From Rhizobium terricola (GTDB lineage Bacteria; Pseudomonadota; Alphaproteobacteria; Rhizobiales; Rhizobiaceae), in the NCBI RefSeq assembly GCF_012927355.1, contig NZ_JABBGK010000002.1, forward strand, positions 764,758 to 828,757: 64,000 bases of DNA, in the 5' to 3' direction. Both the position numbers and the translations under genes were made by a program. Shown here one piece after another: positions 27,794-36,893 of the stretch (positions are counted from its first letter, which is position 1; each line of letters starts with the position of its first letter). The notes under the pieces were generated by a model. It saw nothing but the letters and a program-made list of their open reading frames with translations. It had not been told where the DNA came from and searched no databases.

Positions 27794-28243
27794 ATGAGTG
27801 AAATCAACAGCGACACCGTGCATGAGCGGATCCGGCAGAGCTTTTCCCGGCAGGGGGCGATGCACACGCTCGGCGCCGAACTGACCCGTGTCAGCCAGGG
27901 GGTCGTGGAGATCGAACTCCCCTTCGACGAGAAACTCACCCAGCAGCACGGCATCCTGCATGCCGGCGTGATCTCGGCGGCGCTCGACAGCGCCTGCACC
28001 TACAGCGCCTATACGATGATCGAGCCGGACGTATCGCTGCTCACCATCGAGTTCAAGGTCAACCTGATGTCGCCGGGCAAGGGCGACCGCTTCCTGTTTC
28101 GCGGCGAGATCACCAAGCCCGGCTCGACGATCATCGTCGCAGACGGACGCGGCTATGCGCTGAGCGACGGCCCGGCCAAGCTCATCGCCTCGATGACGAG
28201 CACGATGATGGTGGTTCGCGGCCGCGAGGGCATCACCGGATGA
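27794..28243 (+). CDS. PaaI-type hotdog thioesterase
   Basis: A 149-residue hotdog-fold acyl-CoA thioesterase. The signature is QQHGILHAGVISAALDSACT (the H-G-x-x-x-x-G/A helix), and LLTIEFKVNLMSPG is typical of the PaaI group. Substrate unknown. GAGGGG precedes the ATG. The stop overlaps the nucleosidase start (ATGA at 28240). Confidence 0.9.
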   Translation: MSEINSDTVHERIRQSFSRQGAMHTLGAELTRVSQGVVEIELPFDEKLTQQHGILHAGVISAALDSACTYSAYTMIEPDVSLLTIEFKVNLMSPGKGDRFLFRGEITKPGSTIIVADGRGYALSDGPAKLIASMTSTMMVVRGREGITG

Positions 28244-28878
28244 GCTTCGAACTGAAATCGGTCTCCGGGAAATCCATTCTCTTCGTCATGGCGGTCGACG
28301 CCGAATACGGACCGTTCCTGCGCTCGCGGATCGATCCGCTGATGACGGGCGTCGGGCCCGTGGAGGCCGCCGTCGCTCTGACCCGGACGCTCGCGAAGCT
28401 CGAGGAAGAGGGCGAGCGGCCCGATCTCGTGGTCTCGCTCGGTTCCGCCGGTTCTGCCCGGCTGGAGCAGACGGAGGTCTACCAGGCCTCGCATGTCTCC
28501 TACCGCGACATGGACGCCTCCCCGCTCGGCTTTGAAAAGGGTCGAACCCCTTTCCTCGACATGCCGGCAGCGATCGAGCTGCCGCTCCGCATCCCCGGAG
28601 TGTCAACGGCAACGCTGTCGACCGGTGCCAATATCGTGTCCGGCGCCACCTATGACGCGATCGACGCGGATATGGTCGACATGGAAACCTTTGCCGTGCT
28701 CCGGTCCTGCCATGCCTTCAACCTGCCGCTGATCGGTCTGCGCGGCATCTCGGACGGCAGAAACGAACTCAATCACATCGACGACTGGAAGGAATATCTC
28801 CATGTGGTCGACCGCAAGCTCGCACTCGCCGTCGACACGCTCTTCGATGCGCTCGAGGACGGCGTCTTCTGGTTCTGA
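28240..28878 (+). CDS. 5'-Methylthioadenosine/S-adenosylhomocysteine nucleosidase family protein
   Basis: A 212-residue purine-phosphorylase-like nucleosidase. Visible parts are ILFVMAVDAEYGPFL, the GVGPVEAAVAL phosphate/ribose loop, VSLGSAGSARL and the ribose-binding DMETFAVLRSC. RGISDGRNELNHIDDW carries the catalytic Asp region. It would cleave MTA or SAH in methionine recycling. The MET-containing motif differs a little from the EMEGAA of typical MtnN, so the exact substrate is open. Translationally coupled to the thioesterase. Confidence 0.82.
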   Translation: MSFELKSVSGKSILFVMAVDAEYGPFLRSRIDPLMTGVGPVEAAVALTRTLAKLEEEGERPDLVVSLGSAGSARLEQTEVYQASHVSYRDMDASPLGFEKGRTPFLDMPAAIELPLRIPGVSTATLSTGANIVSGATYDAIDADMVDMETFAVLRSCHAFNLPLIGLRGISDGRNELNHIDDWKEYLHVVDRKLALAVDTLFDALEDGVFWF

Positions 28879-28970
28879 GACCGGCAGAAGCGCGCGAAAC
28901 CGCCCGAATTGCGGACAATCGGCACAATTCTCCGATTGAAAGAACCGGCGGTTTTCTTTAAAGCCTCGCC

Positions 28971-30533
28971 ATGACCCAGACAGCACATCCCGACAGCGTT
29001 CTCATCATCGATTTCGGCAGCCAGGTGACGCAGCTCATCGCCCGGCGCGTCCGCGAAGCCGGCGTCTATTGCGAAATCGTTCCCTTCCAGTCGGCGGAGG
29101 AAGGCTTCCGCCGGTTGAACCCCAAGGCGATCATCCTGTCGGGCAGCCCGGCCTCCACGCTCGACGAAGGCAGCCCGCGCGTCCCGCAGATGATCTTCGA
29201 CAGCGGACTTCCGGTGTTCGGCATCTGCTACGGCCAGCAGACCATGTGTACCCAGCTCGGCGGCAAGGTCGAAAGCGGCCATCACCGCGAATTCGGACGC
29301 GCCTTCCTGGAAATCGACAAGGAATGCGCGCTGTTCGAAGGCCTGTGGTCGGCCGGCTCGCGCCACCAGGTGTGGATGTCGCATGGCGACCGCGTCACCG
29401 CGATCCCGCCGGGCTTCGAGGTGGTCGCAACCTCGTCCAACGCGCCGTTCGCCTTCATCGCCGACGAGAAGCGCAAGTATTACGCCGTGCAGTTCCACCC
29501 GGAAGTCGTGCACACGCCGGACGGCGCCAAGCTGATCCAGAACTTCGTCCAGAAGATCGCCGGCATTCACGGCGACTGGACGATGTCCGCCTATCGCGCC
29601 AAGGCCGTTCAGCAGATCCGCGAACAGGTGGGCGACAAGCGCGTCATCTGCGCCCTTTCGGGCGGTGTCGACTCCTCCGTCGCAGCGCTTCTCATTCATG
29701 AAGCCGTCGGTGACCAGCTGACCTGCATCCTGGTCGACCACGGCCTGATGCGCAAGGACGAGGCGGCCAATGTCGTCGCCATGTTCAAGGAGCATTACAA
29801 CCTCCACCTCATCCACGTCGACGCCGTCGACCGGTTCGTCGGCGAGCTGGAAGGCGTTTCCGATCCGGAAACCAAGCGCAAGATCATCGGCCGCCTGTTC
29901 ATCGAAACCTTCGAGGACGAGGCCAAGAAACTCGGCGGCGCCGAATTCCTCGGCCAGGGCACGCTTTATCCGGATGTGATCGAAAGCGTCTCGTTCACCG
30001 GCGGCCCGTCGGTGACGATCAAGTCGCACCACAATGTCGGCGGCCTGCCCGAGCGCATGAACATGAAGCTCGTCGAACCCTTGCGCGAACTGTTCAAGGA
30101 CGAGGTTCGCGTGCTCGGTCGCGAACTTGGGTTGCCGGACTCGTTCATCGGCCGCCATCCCTTCCCGGGACCCGGCCTTGCCATCCGCTGCCCGGGCGGC
30201 GTCACCCGCGAAAAGCTCGACATCCTGCGCGAAGCCGACGCGATTTATCTCGACGAGATCCGCAAGGCCGGCCTCTACGATGCCATCTGGCAGGCCTTTG
30301 CCGTGCTGCTGCCGGTCCAGACCGTCGGCGTCATGGGCGACGGACGCACCTATGAATTCGTCTGCGCGCTGCGTGCAGTCACCTCGGTCGACGGCATGAC
30401 CGCCGACTTCTACCACTACGACATGGAATTCCTCGGCCGTGCGGCAACCCGCATCATCAACGAGGTCCGCGGAATCAACCGCGTCGTCTATGACGTGACG
30501 TCGAAGCCACCCGGCACGATCGAGTGGGAATGA
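28971..30533 (+). CDS. guaA: GMP synthase (glutamine-hydrolysing)
   Basis: A 520-residue two-domain enzyme converting XMP to GMP. The class I amidotransferase domain has nucleophile C86 in GICYGQQTM and HPEVVHT. The ATP pyrophosphatase domain has the P-loop [11 protein letters not shown]. The C-terminal dimerisation domain ends in KPPGTIEWE, typical of GuaA. Full length. Confidence 0.97.
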   Translation: MTQTAHPDSVLIIDFGSQVTQLIARRVREAGVYCEIVPFQSAEEGFRRLNPKAIILSGSPASTLDEGSPRVPQMIFDSGLPVFGICYGQQTMCTQLGGKVESGHHREFGRAFLEIDKECALFEGLWSAGSRHQVWMSHGDRVTAIPPGFEVVATSSNAPFAFIADEKRKYYAVQFHPEVVHTPDGAKLIQNFVQKIAGIHGDWTMSAYRAKAVQQIREQVGDKRVICALSGGVDSSVAALLIHEAVGDQLTCILVDHGLMRKDEAANVVAMFKEHYNLHLIHVDAVDRFVGELEGVSDPETKRKIIGRLFIETFEDEAKKLGGAEFLGQGTLYPDVIESVSFTGGPSVTIKSHHNVGGLPERMNMKLVEPLRELFKDEVRVLGRELGLPDSFIGRHPFPGPGLAIRCPGGVTREKLDILREADAIYLDEIRKAGLYDAIWQAFAVLLPVQTVGVMGDGRTYEFVCALRAVTSVDGMTADFYHYDMEFLGRAATRIINEVRGINRVVYDVTSKPPGTIEWE

Positions 30534-30537
30534 CGAC

Positions 30538-30562
30538 AAAGAGCCCCTTCCGGGGCTCTTTT
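30538..30562. terminator. Bidirectional terminator after guaA
   Basis: A 7-bp stem GAGCCCC / GGGGCTC with TTCC loop, flanked by AAA and TTTT, lies between guaA and the convergent channel gene. Confidence 0.85.
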
Positions 30563-30572
30563 CACATCGGGG

Positions 30573-32099
30573 TCAGGCGTCCCTTGCCGACGTGATCAAC
30601 AGGTCGCGGATCGCCTCGCGTGACTGGTCGTGCAATTGGGGCAGCCGCACCAGACGATCGACGAGATGTTCCCCTTCCGGCGAGGCCATCAGCTTCACCA
30701 GGCCGTCACGGTCGAACGCCATGATGTCGGCATGCACCGGAACACTTCGCCGCCGGGCCGCCATCGGCTCAAGCCCCAGGAGGCCCGCCCAGCCGACGGG
30801 AGCGCCCGGGCCCAGCCGGCGCACCGGCCGGGCCGGAGCGAGCGCAAGGAAGCGCGCCTTGTCGGCATCTTCCGGGATGCGCGTCGCCAGCGCTTGATAG
30901 ACGAAGAAGGGATCGTCGGTCAGGCCGGCGAAATGCTGGGCCAGGGTGAAGGCGATCGGCCCAAGGAACACGGCCGCCTGCCTTGAAATCTCGCGCACCA
31001 GAACCGGATCGAGCCGCAAGGGTCGCTCGACACCGTGATCCGCCTCAAGGAGCGCGCCGACCGCAGCGGAGAGGTCGAATTCGTCGGCCAGCACCTCTTC
31101 CCGAAGCATGCCATCGGCTACGATCCCGGCCAGGTCGGCCGGCAGCACCTCGCCCGGGCCGAAGCGAAGAAGAGCGCCTTGTTTTTCAAATTCCGCTGGC
31201 ACCACCGATCCGGCGCGCCATCTCCAGCGCGGTGCAGCGCCCGTCGGCACACCGAGGCCCTCGGGCGCGGCAGTCATCGGAATGCCCTTCCGGTCGAGGG
31301 CATACCAGATGCCGGTCAGGACGGCGGATGTCTGGCGGGAGAGTTCGATCGGGCGAAGGCTGTAGAAGCGGGCGCAGTAGCGGATAACGCCCGTCTGCGC
31401 CTCGGTGCCAAGGACGACCGCACTTCCGGGCGGATCGTCGGCAACGCCGGACACGCCGTTCGCGAGCACCTCCCGCACCGTTTCCAGAACGATCATCGGG
31501 GGGATTTCGGCCGGCACGTGGAATATCGCCTGGCTGCGAAACGGCGCGCCGCGGCGCACGACTTCGACCGCATCGGTGGCGAGCGCGCTGTTGGGCAGGA
31601 CGACGGTGCCGCCGTCCGCCGTCCTCAAGAAGATCGAGCGCCATTTCAAGGCCTCGACCTCCCCTTCAATCGCTCCCTTGCGGATGAAGTCGCCGGCCCG
31701 CAGGGGCCGCTCAAGTTCCAGCGACAGGCCGGAGAACAGATTGCCAAGCGTGTTCTGCAAGGCGAAGCCGATGACCAGCGAGACGATCGCCGACGTGGCG
31801 AGCAGACTGGTAATGTCGAACGCAAGCCCGTAATGCAGCCAGACCAGAACGGCCGCGACATAGATGACGATGGAACTCATCACCTTGACGAGGTCGGTGG
31901 TGCGGCTGTTGCCGTCGGCATCGTCGACGAAACTGTTGACCAGCACCTCGACAATGCGGGCGACACTGATTGCCGTCAGGAAGTAGGCGAGTTCGCGAAG
32001 CAGAAGCGACCAGTCGTCTGCCTCCGGCGCTAGCGTGACGAAGAGAAGCCAGGTCAGCGCCGTGAGGGCAACCAGAAGGGCGGAGAAGACGTAGCTCAT
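30573..32099 (-). CDS. MscS-type mechanosensitive channel with long C-terminal extension
   Basis: A 508-residue membrane protein with about four N-terminal helices. The MscS pore and upper beta domain are visible: ATSAIVSLVIGFALQNTLGN near 105-124, then LSLELERPLRAGDFI and VVLPNSALATD. After the MscS domain a roughly 200-residue C-terminal region follows, containing LRFGPGEVLPADL and later LGPGAPVGWAGLLG. This resembles the phosphate-binding cassette layout of a degenerate cyclic-nucleotide-binding domain. Its start overlaps the stop of the haem-sensor gene (4 bases), so the two are coupled. The gate may respond to that partner; inferred. Confidence 0.83.
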   Translation of the reverse strand: MSYVFSALLVALTALTWLLFVTLAPEADDWSLLLRELAYFLTAISVARIVEVLVNSFVDDADGNSRTTDLVKVMSSIVIYVAAVLVWLHYGLAFDITSLLATSAIVSLVIGFALQNTLGNLFSGLSLELERPLRAGDFIRKGAIEGEVEALKWRSIFLRTADGGTVVLPNSALATDAVEVVRRGAPFRSQAIFHVPAEIPPMIVLETVREVLANGVSGVADDPPGSAVVLGTEAQTGVIRYCARFYSLRPIELSRQTSAVLTGIWYALDRKGIPMTAAPEGLGVPTGAAPRWRWRAGSVVPAEFEKQGALLRFGPGEVLPADLAGIVADGMLREEVLADEFDLSAAVGALLEADHGVERPLRLDPVLVREISRQAAVFLGPIAFTLAQHFAGLTDDPFFVYQALATRIPEDADKARFLALAPARPVRRLGPGAPVGWAGLLGLEPMAARRRSVPVHADIMAFDRDGLVKLMASPEGEHLVDRLVRLPQLHDQSREAIRDLLITSARDA

Positions 32100-32992
32100 G
32101 GCCCGTTCTTCCGTTTTCCGAGATCGGGGAGCAGCCTCAGCGCTTCGTTCAGACTGGTGCGCAGGCGGCCGATCGACTGTTCCAGATCATGGAACTGCCC
32201 GTTGAGCGGTGTTTGCTCACCCGTTTCGTGACGCTCCGGAGCGAGGCTGGTCGAAATGGTGCGCCGCGTGATCGCCTCGAGCGGATGGGTGACGTAGCGA
32301 CGCAGCAGGAGCAGGAAGACGGACAGCGACAGGATGAAGACACAGGTGAGCGCGCCCAAGGTCACCAGCAGACCCTTCATGGCCTGAGTGTTGGGGCCAA
32401 GGACGGGAACCTCGACGAGCTGCATGCCGATCACGTCGCCCATCTTCCAGCCGAAACCGTTCGCGCCATATTTCTCAACCATGGACGCCGGGGCAACATC
32501 CGGCGTGCTGTGACATTGCAGGCAGTCGGTGTTCGGCATGCGGAGCGGCCGGGCGAGATAGAAGCGCTTGTCCGTGCCTGCACCCACTTCGCCGGATAGC
32601 TCCTTCAGTTCGGCATCCTGCTGGAAGGTCTGCAACAAAGTCACCTCCCAGTCATTGGCCCTGTCGGCGATATTGGTCGGGTTGAGCGACGCCTCGCGAT
32701 AGCGATAGTCGGGGAACCGGTCGCGCAGGAAACCGAGCGTGGTTTGGGCGCCGTAGGACGGCACCATCTGCGGGTGAAACTCCTCGTAGCCGAGCTTCTT
32801 GACGAGCGGAGCCACTTCCGTGCTTGTGTAGCTCCGAAGGGCAAGGCCCGTCTCCAGCAGGACGCGGGACTTCTCGTTGACCTCGGCGCGCGCCTGGCGG
32901 AATTCCAGCGTGAACGAGATGTAGCCGGCAATGGCCAGGCCGAAGACGAAACAGACGGCCAGGATCAGGCCAAAACGAAACTCGATGCGCAT
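32096..32992 (-). CDS. DUF3365/Tll0287-like haem-binding membrane sensor
   Basis: A 298-residue protein. One membrane helix spans about 8-28 and a second about 207-229. Between them is a periplasmic DUF3365-like domain ending in a c-type haem motif, DCLQCHS at about 156-162. After the second helix comes a HAMP-like segment (LRRYVTHPLEAITRRTIS) and a short coiled-coil-like tail, with no kinase, cyclase or chemotaxis output domain. Such domains sense redox state or small ligands. It overlaps the downstream MscS-like channel gene by 4 bases, so the channel may be the output. Confidence 0.82.
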   Translation of the reverse strand: MRIEFRFGLILAVCFVFGLAIAGYISFTLEFRQARAEVNEKSRVLLETGLALRSYTSTEVAPLVKKLGYEEFHPQMVPSYGAQTTLGFLRDRFPDYRYREASLNPTNIADRANDWEVTLLQTFQQDAELKELSGEVGAGTDKRFYLARPLRMPNTDCLQCHSTPDVAPASMVEKYGANGFGWKMGDVIGMQLVEVPVLGPNTQAMKGLLVTLGALTCVFILSLSVFLLLLRRYVTHPLEAITRRTISTSLAPERHETGEQTPLNGQFHDLEQSIGRLRTSLNEALRLLPDLGKRKNGP

Positions 32993-33056
32993 AGACGCCC
33001 CGCCATTTGGAGTGGATCATCCTCGCCGCCGGCCAACGGGCGGGACCCGCATTGCA

Positions 33057-33073
33057 GTGCAGCATAACTGCAC
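33057..33073. promoter_or_regulatory. Inverted repeat upstream of the haem-sensor/channel operon
   Basis: A perfect 6-bp inverted repeat GTGCAG-CATAA-CTGCAC lies 65-81 bases before the haem-sensor start. It could be a regulator-binding site; no family is recognised. Confidence 0.35.
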
Positions 33074-33253
33074 GATGACAGCGTCCTAAGGCATTTCAAC
33101 CGCCAATTCTGGACCAATCAGTTTGCGGTCCGGCCGGCTCTACGTCGCGCCTGCTTCTCCTCGCCAACGCAACGAGATCGGGCGACGTCGATGATGCATT
33201 GCAAAAACAGTTCCACATGAAACGAATAAAAGCGAAAATAGATTCGTAGAAAT

Positions 33254-33267
33254 TTGACTATAATCAA
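33254..33267. promoter_or_regulatory. FixK/FNR-type box upstream of the globin-coupled transducer
   Basis: The sequence TTGAC-TATA-ATCAA matches the anaerobox TTGAT-N4-ATCAA at 9 of 10 defined positions and the FixK2 form TTGA-N6-TCAA fully. It lies about 187 bases before the transducer ATG at 33455, in an AT-rich 462-base intergenic region that otherwise shows no gene. FixK/FnrN proteins control low-oxygen genes in rhizobia, which fits the oxygen-sensing transducer downstream. Confidence 0.55.
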
Positions 33268-33454
33268 TTCATCGATCGTATCTCTTACGTTTCTACTTCA
33301 CATCTTCAATATTATTCGATTTCTCTAAAGTAAAATATTCAAAACTTACCATTTGTAAACTATGTCGTTCTACCATCGTCGGCAGATGACCCAGAATACA
33401 ATATTAGAAGAGGTCAATATTTCAGAAAATTCATTCACCGGCGAGGGGACCGCC

Positions 33455-35023
33455 ATGACCAGTTTGAAGCAACAATCCGTTCAGGCGGATTCCAAGAATG
33501 CGCAAAGCGAACCTGAGAGCCGGTCGCTGGGGCGGCGTCTCGATTTCATGCAGATCAGCCGGGCCGATCTCGACGGCATCCGGAGCATCAAGCCCCTGAT
33601 CGATCGCGAGCTGCCCAAGGGCCTCGACAAGTTCTACGAGAAGCTGCGGGCAACGCCCGAGGTTCGCCACTTCTTTTCCTCAGACATCCACATCGATCGC
33701 GCCAAGGGCGCACAGATGAACCACTGGTCGAACATCTCGGCCGGCGACCTCAACGAGGACTATGTCGCCAAGGTGAAGGCGATCGGCACGGTCCATGCCC
33801 GCATCGGGCTGGAGCCGCAATGGTATATCGGCGGCTATGCCATCGTGCTCGACCATCTGGTTCGCGAGGTGGTGACCCAGGCTTTCGGCAGCCAGGGAAT
33901 GTTTGCCAGCGGACGCGCAAAAGCAGACGAAACCGGCCGTGTGCTCGGTGCGTTGATCAAGGCCGTCATGCTCGACATGGACTTTGCCATCTCGGTCTAT
34001 ATCGACGAGGCGGAGGCCGCCAAGCAGAAGGCCCAGGCCGAAGCGATCGCGGCGGAGCGCAACCTGGTCTGCGGCATCTTCGGCCATGCCATGGCACGGC
34101 TCGCCGACAGGGATCTCACCCACTGCATGAGCCACGACGTTCCGGAGGCCTATCTCTCAGTCTGCCACGACTTCAACGACGCCATGCACCAGCTGGCCAC
34201 GACCATCGGCGAGATCGAGAGTGGAACCCGTCATATCAATGCCGGCAGCAGCGAGATCCGGCAATCGGCGGAGGATCTTGCCAAGCGGACGGAACGTCAG
34301 GCCTCCTCGCTCGAGGAGACGGCCGCATCGCTCGAGGAGATCACGACGGCCGTCGGCGATTCGACCCGCCGGGCCGACGAGGCCGGCAAGCTGGTCGACC
34401 GGATGAGAAACGGCGCCGAGCGCTCAGGTGCCGTGGTGCGGCAAGCGGTCGAGGCCATGGATGCGATCGAGGCCTCCTCCAGTGCAATTGGCAACATCAT
34501 CGGCGTCATCGACAACATCGCCTTCCAGACCAACCTGCTGGCGCTCAATGCCGGGGTCGAGGCGGCGCGCGCGGGTGAGGCCGGCAAGGGGTTCGCGGTC
34601 GTCGCCCAGGAGGTCCGCGAGCTCGCCCAGCGCTCGGCGCAGGCGGCAAGGGAAATCAAGGAGCTGATTACCCGGTCGGGCGAGCAGGTCCGCAGCGGTG
34701 TCGAACTCGTCGGCCAGACCGGCAAGGCGCTCGACGGCATCGTCGAGGACGTGCGCGAACTCAACCACCATATCGGTGCAATCGTCCAGGCCGCGCGCGA
34801 ACAGTCGACCTCGCTCAAGGAGATCAACGCGGCGGTCAACAGCATGGACCAGGCGACCCAGCAGAATGCCGCGATGGTGGAGCAGTCGACGGCAGCAACC
34901 CATGCGCTGTCAACGGAGATCGACCGCATCGTCGGGATGGTGCAGCAGTTCGAGATCGATCGGGCAGACCGCACGCCCGAAACCTTCGCCGCCACTGCTC
35001 CGCAGCGGCGGCCGGCAGCCTGA
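33455..35023 (+). CDS. Globin-coupled methyl-accepting chemotaxis protein (HemAT-like aerotaxis transducer)
   Basis: A 522-residue soluble transducer with no membrane helix. An N-terminal sensor globin (about 28-190) carries a proximal-His candidate, H114, in [18 protein letters not shown], the hallmark of HemAT-type globins. A HAMP-like linker and an MCP signalling domain follow, with the hairpin tip [20 protein letters not shown] and the conserved [16 protein letters not shown]. It probably binds oxygen and signals through CheA/CheW. The ATG at 33455 has GAGGGG upstream; an in-frame ATG at 33362 would add 31 unlike residues. No CheR-binding pentapeptide ends it. Confidence 0.92.
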   Translation: MTSLKQQSVQADSKNAQSEPESRSLGRRLDFMQISRADLDGIRSIKPLIDRELPKGLDKFYEKLRATPEVRHFFSSDIHIDRAKGAQMNHWSNISAGDLNEDYVAKVKAIGTVHARIGLEPQWYIGGYAIVLDHLVREVVTQAFGSQGMFASGRAKADETGRVLGALIKAVMLDMDFAISVYIDEAEAAKQKAQAEAIAAERNLVCGIFGHAMARLADRDLTHCMSHDVPEAYLSVCHDFNDAMHQLATTIGEIESGTRHINAGSSEIRQSAEDLAKRTERQASSLEETAASLEEITTAVGDSTRRADEAGKLVDRMRNGAERSGAVVRQAVEAMDAIEASSSAIGNIIGVIDNIAFQTNLLALNAGVEAARAGEAGKGFAVVAQEVRELAQRSAQAAREIKELITRSGEQVRSGVELVGQTGKALDGIVEDVRELNHHIGAIVQAAREQSTSLKEINAAVNSMDQATQQNAAMVEQSTAATHALSTEIDRIVGMVQQFEIDRADRTPETFAATAPQRRPAA

Positions 35024-35027
35024 TCAA

Positions 35028-35054
35028 GGTGAGCGGACCGGACGTCCGCTCACC
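35028..35054 (+). terminator. Hairpin after the chemotaxis transducer gene
   Basis: A perfect 11-bp stem (35028-35038 with 35044-35054, arm GGTGAGCGGAC, loop CGGAC) starts 5 bases after the stop. No T-run follows, so termination may be weak or the hairpin may protect the 3' end. Confidence 0.5.
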
Positions 35055-35141
35055 CCCCGGCAAAGCTCCATTAACGAAAAGCTGGTTCAATACCCGAATA
35101 TTTCGAATGCCAGTAGTATTTCAGGGAAGAGGATTTTCATC

Positions 35142-36089
35142 TTGGCTCGCTCATCCTTCAACGAGCAGGCATCCCGTCTTGATGGCGAAGTCTATGGCAA
35201 GATCGTCGCGGAGATGGAAGACGGTATCATCGCCATCGATGCACACGGGAAGATCCTCTACTGCAATCCCTCGGCCGCCACGCTGTTCCAGCAATCCACG
35301 GATGAGCTGGCCGGCCAGCCGATCGACACGATCCTGCCTCCCCGCTTCCGGCACGCCCACCGCGATCATCTCGCCGGCTTCATGAAGGGGCCGGTCGATG
35401 CGAAATACATGGGAAGCCGCAAGTCCTTCATCGTCGGCTACCGCGCCGACGGCACGGAGATCAGCCTCGGCGCGACGATTCTCAGGACGTCCGGTTCGGA
35501 CGGCCCCATCTTCATCGCGGTGCTGCGCGATCTCACAGAGCGACATCAGCATCAGAGCGAGCTCGAGCGCCTGGCCAACACCGATCCGTTGTCGGGGATC
35601 AACAACCGCCGCGCCTTCGTCGATCTCGCCGGACGCGAACTCGAACGATGCCGGCGCAACCACAGTCCGGTGGCCATGGTTCTTTTCGACCTCGACGGCT
35701 TCAAGGCGATCAATGATCGCTATGGGCACGATGTCGGCGATACGGTGATCTGCGAATTCGCCAATATCATGAAGTCGATCGGCTTGGACAACGACCTGCT
35801 CGCCCGGTGGGGCGGCGAGGAATTCATCGCGATCATGCCGGATGCCACGCTCGACCGGTCCCTTGCGGTCGCCGAGCTTGTCCGCCGCAATGTCGAAGTC
35901 CTGGGGTTCGGTGCGGCAAACGGTCTGTCGCTGCCGATGTCGGTCAGCGCCGGCGTGACGGTTTCGCAAGACGCGAACGAAAGCCTCGATGAACTCGTGC
36001 GCCGTGCCGACCTGGCGCTTTATGCCGCAAAGGCCGGCGGACGCAACCGGGTGGCCACCCAGATCGGGGAGACGACGGTCGCCGCATGA
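35142..36089 (+). CDS. PAS-GGDEF diguanylate cyclase
   Basis: A 315-residue cytoplasmic protein. A PAS domain occupies about 20-135 (DGIIAIDAHGKILYCNPSAA; VLRDLTERHQHQ at its end). The GGDEF domain begins at LANTDPLSGINNRRAF, with the active site WGGEEF. The usual inhibitory RxxD site before it reads LDND, so product feedback is probably lost. It likely makes c-di-GMP in response to a PAS ligand. The start is a TTG at 35142 with AGAGGA upstream; no ATG exists before the PAS domain. It follows the aerotaxis transducer. Confidence 0.85.
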   Translation: MARSSFNEQASRLDGEVYGKIVAEMEDGIIAIDAHGKILYCNPSAATLFQQSTDELAGQPIDTILPPRFRHAHRDHLAGFMKGPVDAKYMGSRKSFIVGYRADGTEISLGATILRTSGSDGPIFIAVLRDLTERHQHQSELERLANTDPLSGINNRRAFVDLAGRELERCRRNHSPVAMVLFDLDGFKAINDRYGHDVGDTVICEFANIMKSIGLDNDLLARWGGEEFIAIMPDATLDRSLAVAELVRRNVEVLGFGAANGLSLPMSVSAGVTVSQDANESLDELVRRADLALYAAKAGGRNRVATQIGETTVAA

Positions 36090-36114
36090 GCTTGGCCCCG
36101 GCGTCTCGTCATCG

Positions 36115-36270
36115 TCAATTGCCCTTCTGACGGCAACGGGCCGCTATGGCGAGCCTCACGGCCTGGCGCAACACCGTTTCTGTCAGTGGAATGCGAGCGG
36201 TGTCGCTGGGCGGTGTCGCCCGTTTCAGCAGCCGTGCCATGACCGGAATTGATTGAACAAGTCTTTGCAT
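36115..36270 (-). CDS. Hypothetical small protein (51 aa)
   Basis: A 51-residue, Arg-rich ORF beginning MQRLVQSIPVMARLLKRATP. It has a strong ribosome-binding site (GGGAGAGG, about 5 bases before the ATG) and lies 75 bases downstream of the marR-type gene on the same strand. A TGCATATA palindrome lies just upstream. No family is recognised; net charge is strongly basic. It could be a regulator-linked small protein or chance. Confidence 0.42.
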   Translation of the reverse strand: MQRLVQSIPVMARLLKRATPPSDTARIPLTETVLRQAVRLAIAARCRQKGN

Positions 36271-36290
36271 CGCACCTCTCCCGTCTCCAA

Positions 36291-36313
36291 TATATGCATG
36301 CATTATGCATATA
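36291..36313. promoter_or_regulatory. TATATGCA / TGCATATA operator-like palindrome
   Basis: A perfect 8-bp inverted repeat with a 7-base spacer lies between the marR-type gene and the small ORF 36115-36270. The shape fits a MarR dimer site. The same half-site TGCATATA recurs upstream of the marR gene. Confidence 0.55.
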
Positions 36314-36345
36314 TATGGATCATGTCAAGACGACGGAACCTGCCA

Positions 36346-36867
36346 TCACTTCATGTGGCTGATCGGGCAGCGGGCCCGCACGCAGACCGATTCGTCGCAG
36401 ACCCGGCAGACGACGTCCTGGTCGGCGCCGAGATCGACAAGTGCCGGCAGCACCTTCTCCGCAAGTCGGCCGAACAACTGCATTTCATCGGGGTCGAGCA
36501 CCGCGAAGGCACGTTCCGTCACGCCGCGCCGCGCTTCCTTGCAGCGGCCGTACAATGCCCTCCCCGCCTCCGTCAGCTTCAGAGCCTTCGCTCGCCGGTC
36601 CCCGTCAACCGGCTCGCTGCGCAGGACCAGACCCGCGGCTTCCAGCTGATCGATGAGGCGCACGGAGGCGGAATGGGAAAGCCCGATGATCCGCCGCAGC
36701 GTCTCGATAGTTATGCCGGAGCCGGTGCCGATCTGGATCAGGGCCGCGACCGAGCTGGGACCAAGCCCGATATCGGCTTCATAGGCGCGCTCAAGCTTGT
36801 CGACCAGCGCCAGGCTCATGGCGCCGAAGATATTCTCGAAGCGAAGTTTTTCCGTGTCGTCAGCCAT
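36346..36867 (-). CDS. MarR family transcriptional regulator with C-terminal Cys cluster
   Basis: A 173-residue winged-helix regulator. The recognition helix region is ITIETLRRIIGLSHSASVRLIDQLEAAGLV, and the wing carries the Asp-Gly-Asp-Arg-Arg (VDGDRRAK) typical of MarR. The C-terminus reads CRVCDESVC then VRARCP, four Cys in 15 residues that could bind a metal or act as a redox switch. The ATG at 36867 has GAGGGTAGA upstream; a Met at 36963 in frame is rejected. TGCATATA half-sites occur just upstream and downstream, suggesting autoregulation. Confidence 0.88.
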   Translation of the reverse strand: MADDTEKLRFENIFGAMSLALVDKLERAYEADIGLGPSSVAALIQIGTGSGITIETLRRIIGLSHSASVRLIDQLEAAGLVLRSEPVDGDRRAKALKLTEAGRALYGRCKEARRGVTERAFAVLDPDEMQLFGRLAEKVLPALVDLGADQDVVCRVCDESVCVRARCPISHMK

Positions 36868-36876
36868 TCTACCCTC

Positions 36877-36893
36877 ATGTGCAGTTTGCATAT
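36877..36893. promoter_or_regulatory. Second TGCATAT palindrome, upstream of the marR-type gene
   Basis: ATGTGCA-GTT-TGCATAT is a 7-bp inverted repeat with one mismatch, 10-26 bases before the marR start codon. It shares the TGCATAT half-site with the palindrome at 36291-36313. Confidence 0.45.

Noticed and set aside
36020..36310. 96-codon minus-strand frame starting near 36310
   Set aside because: It overlaps the end of the GGDEF gene and has no ribosome-binding site; only the shorter 51-codon frame in a different phase (36115-36270) has one.
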